DNA of 50,159 nt, taken from positions 1 through 50,159 of the forward strand of contig NZ_JAGLEJ010000026.1 in assembly GCF_023145115.1 (NCBI RefSeq), in the 5' to 3' direction. A model generated the notes under the pieces. That model had not been told where the DNA came from, did not search any database, and saw only the letters and a program-made list of their open reading frames with translations. Shown in pieces: positions 32,117 through 39,719 of this stretch. The position numbers and the translations under genes were made by a program. The stretch comes from Algiphilus sp. (GTDB taxonomy: Bacteria > Pseudomonadota > Gammaproteobacteria > Nevskiales > Nevskiaceae). The first letter of the stretch is position 1, and each line of letters begins with the position of its first letter.

Positions 32117-32207
32117 GGAGGGGTACCGAAGCGGTCATAACGGCACCGACTCGAAATCGGTTGGGGGCTCACGCCCCACGTGGGTTCGAATCCCACCCCC
32201 TCCGCCA
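32117..32207 (+). tRNA. tRNA-Ser (anticodon CGA)
   Basis: A class II tRNA of 91 nt. The acceptor stem GGAGGGG/CCCCTCC is perfect and the anticodon stem ACCGA/TCGGT encloses CTCGAAA, with anticodon CGA at 32152-32154. The long variable arm GGGGGCTCACGCCCC is typical of serine tRNAs. The T-arm contains GGTTCGAATC, and GCCA ends the gene with an encoded CCA. It reads UCG codons. Its first 18 bases are duplicated upstream at 31972-31989. Confidence 0.97.
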
Positions 32208-32236
32208 GTTTTGCGAAAGCGCCAATACCGCGCAGC

Positions 32237-32256
32237 CTTCGCTGCCCGAAGCGAAG
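32237..32256. other. Hairpin downstream of tRNA-Ser
   Basis: CTTCGCT (32237-32243) pairs with AGCGAAG (32250-32256) around a 6-nt loop, 30 bases past the tRNA. No T-run follows. It may help define the 3' end of the tRNA precursor. Confidence 0.4.
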
Positions 32257-32260
32257 TGCT

Positions 32261-32306
32261 CCAGATTCGAACCCACGAGAACAATGCCGGGTTCGACCCT
32301 CCGCCG
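32261..32306. repeat. tRNA T-arm-like fragments after tRNA-Ser
   Basis: On the minus strand 32278-32265 repeats CGTGGGTTCGAATC from the tRNA-Ser T-arm exactly. On the plus strand 32290-32306 reads GGGTTCGACCCTCCGCC, a shortened copy of the tRNA 3' end. They look like tRNA debris of the kind left at integration hot spots, or recombination products. The remainder of 32208-32470 has a GCCCGGCGCCGGGC palindrome near 32360 and no gene. Confidence 0.5.
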
Positions 32307-32470
32307 AAGGCGGATGGCGCGAGCGCAGCGAGCCCGAAGGGCGGCCCTTTCTTGTGCCCGGCGCCGGGCATCCCGATAGCGTGCGGTCTCCACAACCGTC
32401 CGTCGTCCCGTTTCGACGTCCCCCGATTCCGGGAATGCCGCGAGGCCGGCGCTTGCGCTAGGCTGCGGGC

Positions 32471-33943
32471 ATGCTTCGCCGCCCTCGAATCCGCCCGTCC
32501 CGTCCGGGCGCCGTCCTGCTGCTGAGACTCGGGATGTGGCTACTGGTAGCGGCGCTGCTGGTCACCGGCAGCTGGCGCTCTCCGGCACTGGAGCAGATCC
32601 GCCGCAGCGGCGTGCTGCGCGCGGCGATGGTCAACGACCCGACCAGCTACTACCTCGGTCCCGCGGGCTACACCGGCTTCGACTACGACCTGGTACGCGA
32701 CTTCGCGGCGCATCTGGGCGTCGAGCTGAAGATCGTTCTGGTGGATTCGCCGGACGCCGCGCACGACGAGGTGCGCTCGGGCAATGCGCACATCGCCGCC
32801 ATCGCGTCGCCGGTCACGGACAACCGGCTGCGCGATCTACGCTTCTCGCGGCCGCTGCGCTACCGGACCCCGCAGCTGGTCGGGCGCACGGGCAACGCCA
32901 TCCCGGACGATCTGGGCGCGCTCGAGGACACCATCGTCGTGGCCGAGGGCACCGCCTACGTCGAGTGGCTGCAGGAGCTGGAAGCGCAGTACCCGGACCT
33001 GCAGTGGCACGCGCGCGCCGGCACCGAAGTGGAGGCCCTGCTCAGCGAGGTCGCCGACCGCGACCTGGCGCTTACCGTGGCGGGCTCTGACCTGGTGGCG
33101 ATCACCCAGCGCTACTATCCGCGCCTGGTGGTCAGGCGCGACCTCGGGCCGGCGCGCCCTCTCGCCTGGGCGGTGTCCGCGACGCACGGCGAGGCCCTGA
33201 ACCGCGCGCTGGCGCACTTCCTGCGGCTGCTCGGCACCGAGGAGATGGCGCGGCTGCGCGACCGCTATTTCGGGCACATCGACCGACTCAACTACGTCGA
33301 TGCCGTGGCCCTGGCCACGCACTTCGAGACACGCCTGCCCCGCTACCGGGAGCACTTCGAGCGGGCCGGCGAATCGACCGGCGTGGACTGGCGCCTGCTC
33401 GCAGCGGTCGGCTATCAGGAGTCGCACTGGGACAACAAGGCGGTGAGCCCGACCGGTGTCCGCGGGATCATGCAGATCACCGAGCAGACCGCCGAGTTCC
33501 TGGACATCTCGGACCGCACCGATCCGGACGAAGCCATCGATGGCGCGGCGCGCTACCTGCGCTCCCTGCACGGGCGGCTGCCGGACAGCATTCCCGAGCC
33601 GGACCGCAGCTGGTTCATGCTCGCGGCCTACAACATCGGGCTGGGGCACGTGCTGGACGCACGGCGTCTCACCGCATCGATGGGCGACAACCCCGATCGC
33701 TGGGTGGATGTGCGGCAGCACCTGCCGCTCCTCACCCAGCCGCGACACTACCGGCAGCTGCGCTACGGGTACGCGCGCGGCCCCGAGGCGGTCCAGTACG
33801 TCGGCAATGTGCGCACCTACTTCGACATGCTGGTCTGGCTCACCGGCCGGGACGAGACCCCGGAGCCGGTGTCGCCCCAGCCACGCGAGATGCGGCCACC
33901 GCGCAGCCAGGATCCGCTGTCCATCGAGCAGCCGCTGCTCTGA
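32471..33943 (+). CDS. mltF: Membrane-bound lytic murein transglycosylase F
   Basis: A peptidoglycan lytic transglycosylase of 490 residues that cleaves the MurNAc-GlcNAc bond in the periplasm. An N-terminal signal anchor (LLLRLGMWLLVAALLVTGSW) is followed by a solute-binding regulatory domain (about 40-270, with YTGFDYDLVRDFA). The SLT catalytic domain follows, with Glu317 in YQESHWDNKAVSPTGVRG and MQIT after it, then AAYNIGLGHVLDARRL and NVRTYFDMLVW. Length and domain order match MltF. A Pro-rich tail ends the protein. It converges with the ferredoxin-like gene, 12 bases apart. Confidence 0.94.
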   Translation: MLRRPRIRPSRPGAVLLLRLGMWLLVAALLVTGSWRSPALEQIRRSGVLRAAMVNDPTSYYLGPAGYTGFDYDLVRDFAAHLGVELKIVLVDSPDAAHDEVRSGNAHIAAIASPVTDNRLRDLRFSRPLRYRTPQLVGRTGNAIPDDLGALEDTIVVAEGTAYVEWLQELEAQYPDLQWHARAGTEVEALLSEVADRDLALTVAGSDLVAITQRYYPRLVVRRDLGPARPLAWAVSATHGEALNRALAHFLRLLGTEEMARLRDRYFGHIDRLNYVDAVALATHFETRLPRYREHFERAGESTGVDWRLLAAVGYQESHWDNKAVSPTGVRGIMQITEQTAEFLDISDRTDPDEAIDGAARYLRSLHGRLPDSIPEPDRSWFMLAAYNIGLGHVLDARRLTASMGDNPDRWVDVRQHLPLLTQPRHYRQLRYGYARGPEAVQYVGNVRTYFDMLVWLTGRDETPEPVSPQPREMRPPRSQDPLSIEQPLL

Positions 33944-33955
33944 TGGGGTCCGCCG

Positions 33956-34291
33956 CTACCCCGGGATGCGGAGGCGTTCGACGATGCGGCCGTTCTCGAT
34001 GTGCTCGTGGATGATGTCGTCGATGTCATCCTCGTCGAGGTAGCGGTACCACACCCCTTCCGGATAGACGACCAGCACCGGGCCCTGCTCGCAGCGGTCC
34101 AGGCAACCGGCCAGATTGATGCGCACGTCGCCCATGCTGTTGCGGCCCAGCGCCTTGATGCGCTCCTTGGCGTAGGCGCGCACGCGCTCGGCACCGCGCG
34201 CCGCGCAGCAGGGCCGGGCCGCGCCCGCCTCCCGCCGGTTGCAGCAGAAGAACAGGTGGTGGCGGTAGTAGGGCGTCGGAATGTCGGCCAT
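33956..34291 (-). CDS. Thioredoxin-like [2Fe-2S] ferredoxin domain protein
   Basis: A small electron-transfer protein of 111 residues. Cys16, Cys17, Cys28, Cys29, Cys63 and Cys67 are present; the family pattern uses one Cys near 16, one near 28 and the late CxxxC (AGCLDRCEQGPVLVVYPEG) to hold a [2Fe-2S] cluster. The ending WYRYLDEDDIDDIIHEHIE is typical of this ferredoxin group. The ATG shares a base with the stop of the upstream DUF481 gene (TGATG), so translation is coupled. The electron partner is unknown. Confidence 0.88.
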   Translation of the reverse strand: MADIPTPYYRHHLFFCCNRREAGAARPCCAARGAERVRAYAKERIKALGRNSMGDVRINLAGCLDRCEQGPVLVVYPEGVWYRYLDEDDIDDIIHEHIENGRIVERLRIPG

Positions 34292-35193
34292 CAGTCGCCG
34301 AATGCGTAGCTGAGGTTGACGGCGGTGTACGAGTCGGTCCGCTCGGTGTCCTCGGCGACCTCGGTGTTGTGCCGCACCGTGTAGCTGAGCGCGGCGAAGA
34401 GATTGCCGATGATGGACAGACGCAGCTCGGACAGACTCTCGATCGCGGTGTTCGAGGCACCGCTCTCGGCCGACAGCGTCTGCTTGAACACGCTGGTCCC
34501 GGAGAGCTTCCAGGTGTAGTCGGTGGCGAAGCGGCCGACCGCTTCCGACTCGGACAGATCCTCGGTGCTGGCGCCGTCCTCGGGCTCCTGGAATTCCGTC
34601 TGCCGCAGACCGCCGCCGAGCTCGACGTTCCAGGCATGCGCCTCGGTCTTGAGAAGTCTGCGGCCGTAGCCGACGGTCTCGGACATGCGCTCGCGCACAC
34701 CGGCGAAGAGGTCCTTCTCGAACTCGACGGCGGCGAATGCGAAGTCGTGGCTGGTGAAGTTGAAGTCCACCTTGTAGCCCGCCGTGTAGCGCTCGGCGGT
34801 GGTCTCGCCCTCATCGCGCGTGTGCAGGGCCTCGCCCTTCAGATTGTGCTTGAAGCGGCCCGCTTCCAGTCCGAGGCTCATGCGGAGGTTGCCCGCCCGG
34901 CTGCTGCTGTTGCCGCTCGACGATACGAAGCCGGCACCGAGCTCGCCGGTCCAGGGGCCGGGATCGTCGGCGACTTCCTCGGCAACCGGAACATCGCCGC
35001 CATCGACCGCAACCGCCTCGGGCACGCCGGCGGCCAGCGCCTCGACGGTCGCCGCGGGCGATGGCGCTTCGCGCTCGCCGAGGTCGGTGGCGTCCCAGCC
35101 CGGAGCCTCCATCTGCGCGAAGGCCGACGGCGCCGCGATCGGCAAGAGAGTGACGAGAACGGCGGCTGCGCGCGAGGCCGTTGTCGAGCGCAT
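34291..35193 (-). CDS. DUF481 (YdiY-like) outer-membrane protein
   Basis: A predicted outer-membrane barrel of 300 residues. The signal peptide cleaves near SAFA-QM (residue 26). An acidic Ala/Pro-rich linker (about 30-75) leads to the barrel, which opens GELGAGFVSSSGNSSSRA and has alternating strands such as YTAGYKVDFNF and AFAAVEFEKDLFAG. It ends in AVNLSYAFGD. The SSGNS motif near the start is typical of DUF481. Function is unknown. It is divergent from the Fe-S gene at 35251, with only 57 bases between them, and its stop overlaps the ferredoxin start. Confidence 0.87.
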   Translation of the reverse strand: MRSTTASRAAAVLVTLLPIAAPSAFAQMEAPGWDATDLGEREAPSPAATVEALAAGVPEAVAVDGGDVPVAEEVADDPGPWTGELGAGFVSSSGNSSSRAGNLRMSLGLEAGRFKHNLKGEALHTRDEGETTAERYTAGYKVDFNFTSHDFAFAAVEFEKDLFAGVRERMSETVGYGRRLLKTEAHAWNVELGGGLRQTEFQEPEDGASTEDLSESEAVGRFATDYTWKLSGTSVFKQTLSAESGASNTAIESLSELRLSIIGNLFAALSYTVRHNTEVAEDTERTDSYTAVNLSYAFGD

Positions 35194-35250
35194 GGGCGGA
35201 ATCCTGCGTGGCTGGGGGCAGCGCGGGAGTGTAACAATGCCCCCGTCGCC

Positions 35251-36483
35251 ATGCCCCTCCAGACCCGACAGCAACTCGTCGCCCGCATCGGCGCCGACGC
35301 CGATCAGTGCGTGAAGTGCGGCCTCTGCCTGCCGCACTGCCCGACCTATGCCGTCGACGGCAGCGAGGCCGAATCGCCGCGCGGCCGCATCGCACTGCTG
35401 CAGCGTCTCGCGGACGGCGACCGCCAGCCCGACGACAGCGTGACGCGGCACCTCGATCAATGCCTGAGCTGCCGTGCGTGCGAACGCGTGTGCCCGGCAC
35501 ACGTGCCGTACGGGCGCCTCTTCGATGCCGGCCAGGCGCTTCTCGCCGAGCACGCGCCGGCACGCGGTCGGCGCCGGCGGCGGAGTGCCTGGCTGCTGCA
35601 CCGTCCCGTCCTCCGGCGCGTCCTGCTGCGCGCCCTGTTCGTCGCGCAGCGCGCGGGCATCACCAGGGTGCTGGGCGGCCTGCTGGCCGGCACCCGGCCC
35701 GGCCGCTGGCTGCATGCGCTTCCGAGACTGCCGTGGCCGCGCGAGGCCCGCGATCGCGCCATCGCGACCGAGGGCGTCGACGTGGCGCTGTTCGCGGGCT
35801 GCCTCGGCGACAGTGTCGACCGCCCTGCCCTGAACGCCCTTCGCGGCGTCCTCGAGACCGCCGGTTACCGCTGCGCGGTTCCGCGCGGACAGACCTGCTG
35901 CGGCGCCCTCGAGCAGCACGGCGGCGCAGCCGATGCGGCGGCACGCGCGATCACCGTCAACGCGAGCGCGATGGCGACTGCCGCGCCGGCACACATCGTG
36001 GGCATCGCCAGCGGGTGCACGGCATGGCTGCAGGATGCGGAGAAGGAGGATCCGGCGCGGCCGTTCGCCGGCAGGCTGAGCGCACCATGGCCGCTGCTCC
36101 TGGAGCGCGCGGCGGCGCTCCCGTTCCGGTCGTCTTCCGAGCGGATCGCCGTGTGGCTGCCGTGCACCCAGCGCAACGTCGTTCGCGACGAGGCCGACAT
36201 GCTCCGCGTGCTGCGCTCGGTACCGGGCGCCACGATCGACGTCCTGCCGAGCCCCGATGGCTGCTGCGGCGCTTCGGGCCTGCATTTCCTGGAGGCGCCC
36301 GAACGCGCCGACCGGCTGGCGGCCCCCATCGTCGCGGCCATTCGCGACCGTGCGCCGGACCGGGTCCTGTGCGCCAACGTGGGATGCCGGCTGCATCTCG
36401 GGGCCGCGCTGCGTGCCGCCGGCGCGGAGGTGCCGGTGGTGCATCCGGCCGAGTGGCTGGCGAGCCGCCTCGGGATGCACTGA
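35251..36483 (+). CDS. GlcF-like Fe-S oxidoreductase subunit
   Basis: An iron-sulfur subunit of 410 residues resembling GlcF of glycolate oxidase. Two 4Fe-4S motifs occupy Cys20/23/26/30 (CVKCGLCLPHC) and Cys71/74/77/81 (CLSCRACERVC). Two CCG domains follow, with QTCCGALEQHGG and SPDGCCGASGLHF, as in heterodisulfide-reductase-type proteins. No flavin subunit (GlcD/GlcE) is adjacent, so the partner dehydrogenase must be elsewhere or different. It converges with lptE, leaving nine bases between the genes. Confidence 0.88.
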   Translation: MPLQTRQQLVARIGADADQCVKCGLCLPHCPTYAVDGSEAESPRGRIALLQRLADGDRQPDDSVTRHLDQCLSCRACERVCPAHVPYGRLFDAGQALLAEHAPARGRRRRRSAWLLHRPVLRRVLLRALFVAQRAGITRVLGGLLAGTRPGRWLHALPRLPWPREARDRAIATEGVDVALFAGCLGDSVDRPALNALRGVLETAGYRCAVPRGQTCCGALEQHGGAADAAARAITVNASAMATAAPAHIVGIASGCTAWLQDAEKEDPARPFAGRLSAPWPLLLERAAALPFRSSSERIAVWLPCTQRNVVRDEADMLRVLRSVPGATIDVLPSPDGCCGASGLHFLEAPERADRLAAPIVAAIRDRAPDRVLCANVGCRLHLGAALRAAGAEVPVVHPAEWLASRLGMH

Positions 36484-36492
36484 GGCGCGGCG

Positions 36493-37011
36493 TCAGCCCT
36501 CGCCGCCCTGCGTCAGGCGCACCTCCAGCTGCAGCAGGATGCGCTCGGCAAGCTCGTCCTGCAGGTAGGTCTTGAGACGCTCCTCCTCCGATTCCTTGGG
36601 AAGGATCTGCTCGCTCGGAAAGCTGAGCGCGCGCCGCGCCGACAGCGTCTGGGGTGCGATCAGCACGCCTTCGTCATCCGACAGCGAGAAGGTGACCTCG
36701 ACGAAGATCTCGAACTCGATGGCCCGCCCGCGCGTGTTCACCGACAGCACGTTCGACTCCTCGCGCAGGTCGGTGATGGTGAGCACCGCATTGGCGTCGC
36801 CGCGGTCGCCGGTCACCACCGCGCCGCGTCGGCGCAGCCGCGTGCGCAGCGATGTCTCCACCGGGGGCTCGTCGACGCTGTAGGGCTGCTGGCTGTCGAG
36901 GTAGACGCGCTGCAGCGGCTCGGGCAGCGGCCGGCTGCCCTGCAGGCGGAAGCCGCAGCCCGCCAGCGCGGCGGGCAGCAGACTCGCGAGCAGGAGCCGG
37001 CGACTGGCCAT
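36493..37011 (-). CDS. lptE: LPS-assembly lipoprotein LptE
   Basis: An outer-membrane lipoprotein of 172 residues that plugs the LptD barrel in lipopolysaccharide export. The lipobox LAGC has Cys19, followed by GFRLQGSRPLPEPLQRVYLD, the usual LptE opening. The C-terminal helix with LKTYLQDELAERILLQLEVRL also fits. It starts eight bases after the leuS stop, the conserved leuS-lptE order of gammaproteobacteria. The holA gene that normally follows is absent; a convergent Fe-S gene is there instead. Confidence 0.93.
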   Translation of the reverse strand: MASRRLLLASLLPAALAGCGFRLQGSRPLPEPLQRVYLDSQQPYSVDEPPVETSLRTRLRRRGAVVTGDRGDANAVLTITDLREESNVLSVNTRGRAIEFEIFVEVTFSLSDDEGVLIAPQTLSARRALSFPSEQILPKESEEERLKTYLQDELAERILLQLEVRLTQGGEG

Positions 37012-37019
37012 GTCCGTCC

Positions 37020-39611
37020 TCAGACCACGAGATTGACGAGCCGGCCCGGCACGACGATGCGCTTGCGCAACGGCTGCTCGCCCACGAAGCGGGCGACGGC
37101 CTCGTCCGCCAGCGCGGCCGCGATGATGTCGTCCTGCGAGGCCTCGGCCGCGACCGTGACACGGCCGCGCAGCTTGCCGTTGACCTGCACCACCAGCGTC
37201 ACTTCGTCGGCGGTCAGCGCTTCCGGATCGGCCTGCGGCCATGGCGCCGCGATCACCGGCGTCTCGTGACCGAGCGCCTCCCACAGGGCGTGCGCGATAT
37301 GCGGCGTGATGGGGGCCAGCACGCGCACCAGGGCTTCCAGCAGCTCGCGCACGGCAGCGCGCATGGTCGGACGCGACTGGTCGGCGCGGCCGACCGCGTT
37401 GAGCAGCTCCATGCAGGCGGCGATGGCGGTATTGAATACCTGGCGGCGATTGACGTCGTCGTCGATCTTGCGCAGCGCCTCGTGCAGCTGGCGGCGCAGC
37501 GCGCGCGCGTCTCCGTCGTCGCCGGCGTCTTCCGCCGGCGCACCGAGGGCGAGGTGCTCGTGCACCTGGCGCCAGAGCCGCCGCAGGAAGCGGCTGGCGC
37601 CCTCGAGCCCGGCATCGCTCCACTCCAGCGACTGGTCCGGCGGCGCGGCGAACATCATGAACAGGCGAACGGCGTCGGCGCCGTGGGCATCGATCATGGC
37701 CTGCGGGTCGACGCCGTTGTTCTTCGACTTCGACATCTTCTCGATGGCACCGATGGTCACCGGCTGCCCGTCCGCCTTCGCGACCGCGCCGGCGGGCGCG
37801 CCCTGTGCGTCGCGCGTGATGTCGACCTCCGCCGGATTGAACCAGCGCTTGCGGCCGTCGTCGCCTTCGCGCAGGAAGGTCGGCGCCACCACCATGCCCT
37901 GGGTCAGCAGGCGGGTGAAGGGCTCGTCGCAGTCGAGCAGGCCCTGGTCGCGCATCGCCTTGGTGAAGAAGCGCGCGTACAGCAGATGCAGCACCGCGTG
38001 CTCGACACCACCGACGTACTGATCGACCGGCAGCCAGCGGCGCGCGCCCTCGTCGACCATGGCGTCGTGGCTGTGCGCGCTGGCGAAGCGGGCGTAGTAC
38101 CAGGACGAGTCGATGAAGGTATCGAAGGTATCGGTCTCGCGCCGCGCCGCTGCGCCGCACTTCGGGCAGGCGCACTGCACGAAGGCGTCGTTGCGCGCCA
38201 GCGGATTGCCGGAGCCGTCGGGCATGAGGTCCTCGGGCAGCCGCACCGGCAGCTCGGACTCCGGAACCGGTACCGCGCCGCACGCCTCGCAGTAGATGAC
38301 CGGGATCGGGCATCCCCAGTAGCGCTGTCGCGAGATGCCCCAGTCCCGCAGCCGGTAGTTGGTGCGCACGCGACCGATGCCGTCGGCGCGCAGCTGCTCG
38401 GCCATGGCGTCGAAGGCCTGCGCGAAGTCCATGCCGGTATAGCGGCCCGATGCATGGACGATGCCCTTCTCGGTGAAGGCGGCCTCGCTCACATCGGCGG
38501 GTCCGCTGGCGTCCGGCCCGATCACCGGCCGGACCGGAAGATCGTAGGCGCGCGCGAAGGCGAAGTCGCGCTCGTCGTGCGCCGGCACCGACATCACCGC
38601 ACCCGCGCCGTAGCGCATGAGCACGAAGTTGGCGACCCAGACCGGCACGGTCTCGCCGGTGAGCGGGTGCACGGCATCGATGCCCAGCGGCATGCCGCGC
38701 TTCTCGGTGGTCTCCAGCGTGGCCTCGGAGACGCCGCTGCGCCGGATCTCCTCGATGAAAGCCGCCAGATCGCCATTGCCGGCGGCCGCCTCGCGCGCCA
38801 GCGGATGCTGCGGGGCCACCGCCATGTAGGTGACGCCGTGGAGCGTGTCGGGGCGCGTGGTGTACACGGTCAGGCGATCGTCGCGACCGGCGAGCGCGAA
38901 ATCGATCTCGATGCCGTAGGAGCGGCCGATCCAGTTCGCCTGCATGGTGCGGACCGCCTCCGGCCAGCCCTCGAGCTTGTCGAGATCGTCCACCAGCTGG
39001 TCGGCGTAGTCGGTGATGCGGATGAACCACTGCGGGATCTCGCGCTGCTCGACCAGCGCGCCGGAACGCCAGCCGCGTCCCTCGATGACCTGCTCGTTGG
39101 CGAGCACGGTCTGATCGACCGGATCCCAGTTCACGACGGCACTGCGCCGCTCGACCAGCCCGGCCTCGAGCAGCTTGAGGAAGAACCACTGCTGCCAGCG
39201 GTAGTACTCGGGATCGCAGGTCGCGAACTCGCGCGACCAGTCGTAGGCGAAGCCGAGGCGCTTGAGCTGCGCGCGCATCGCCGCGATGTTGTCGCGGGTC
39301 CAGGCACCCGGTGCCACGCCCTTGTCCATGGCGGCGTTCTCGGCGGGCAGGCCGAAGGCGTCCCATCCCATCGGCTGCAGCACGCGATCGCCCTGCATGC
39401 GCCGGACACGCGCGATGGCATCGCCGATGGTGTAGTTGCGCACGTGCCCCATGTGCAGCTTGCCGCTGGGGTACGGGAACATCGACAGGCAGTAGAAATG
39501 GCGCGCATCGCCGGCGGTGACACCGCCGGGCTCGGCCGCGAAGCTGTCGTGCGCCTGCCAGTACGCCTGCGCGGCCTGTTCGACCGCGGCCGCATCGTAT
39601 TCGTGCTGCAT
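37020..39611 (-). CDS. leuS: Leucyl-tRNA synthetase
   Basis: A class I aminoacyl-tRNA synthetase of 863 residues (E. coli 860) that charges tRNA-Leu. HMGH lies at 53-56 and KMSKS at 625-629. The CP1 editing domain is present, with its Thr-rich TTRPDTLHGVTYMAVAPQHP and the VPAHDERDFAFA site. The zinc-binding insert CGAVPVPESELPVRLPEDL and the anticodon-binding and C-terminal domains complete the enzyme. It is followed by lptE. The upstream DUF1329 gene has its own terminator, so leuS needs its own promoter in the 108-base gap; none is clear. Confidence 0.98.
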   Translation of the reverse strand: MQHEYDAAAVEQAAQAYWQAHDSFAAEPGGVTAGDARHFYCLSMFPYPSGKLHMGHVRNYTIGDAIARVRRMQGDRVLQPMGWDAFGLPAENAAMDKGVAPGAWTRDNIAAMRAQLKRLGFAYDWSREFATCDPEYYRWQQWFFLKLLEAGLVERRSAVVNWDPVDQTVLANEQVIEGRGWRSGALVEQREIPQWFIRITDYADQLVDDLDKLEGWPEAVRTMQANWIGRSYGIEIDFALAGRDDRLTVYTTRPDTLHGVTYMAVAPQHPLAREAAAGNGDLAAFIEEIRRSGVSEATLETTEKRGMPLGIDAVHPLTGETVPVWVANFVLMRYGAGAVMSVPAHDERDFAFARAYDLPVRPVIGPDASGPADVSEAAFTEKGIVHASGRYTGMDFAQAFDAMAEQLRADGIGRVRTNYRLRDWGISRQRYWGCPIPVIYCEACGAVPVPESELPVRLPEDLMPDGSGNPLARNDAFVQCACPKCGAAARRETDTFDTFIDSSWYYARFASAHSHDAMVDEGARRWLPVDQYVGGVEHAVLHLLYARFFTKAMRDQGLLDCDEPFTRLLTQGMVVAPTFLREGDDGRKRWFNPAEVDITRDAQGAPAGAVAKADGQPVTIGAIEKMSKSKNNGVDPQAMIDAHGADAVRLFMMFAAPPDQSLEWSDAGLEGASRFLRRLWRQVHEHLALGAPAEDAGDDGDARALRRQLHEALRKIDDDVNRRQVFNTAIAACMELLNAVGRADQSRPTMRAAVRELLEALVRVLAPITPHIAHALWEALGHETPVIAAPWPQADPEALTADEVTLVVQVNGKLRGRVTVAAEASQDDIIAAALADEAVARFVGEQPLRKRIVVPGRLVNLVV

Positions 39612-39664
39612 GCCCTTGTTGGCGATCCGGGGAAGGGAAAGCGCGCATGGTAGCGCGCGCGCAC

Positions 39665-39690
39665 AAAAAAGACCCGGCCGGAGCCGGGTC
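39665..39690 (-). terminator. Intrinsic terminator after DUF1329 gene
   Basis: On the minus strand GACCCGGCTCCGGCCGGGTC (39690-39671) folds into a GACCCGG/CCGGGTC stem and is followed by six T (39670-39665). It lies 30 bases past the DUF1329 stop and separates that operon from leuS. Confidence 0.9.
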
Positions 39691-39719
39691 GAATACGCAG
39701 GGATGCGATCGCCGCCTTG

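Noticed and set aside
31951..32306. Classical integrated island at tRNA-Ser
   Set aside because: No integrase, no full-length direct repeat of the tRNA 3' end and no cargo; the duplicated part is the 5' end.
32135..32395. Small minus-strand frame with a GGGIRTHVG-type sequence
   Set aside because: It is the reverse complement of the tRNA-Ser 3' half, a well-known source of spurious proteins; the frame over tRNA-Tyr at 104-562 is the same artefact.
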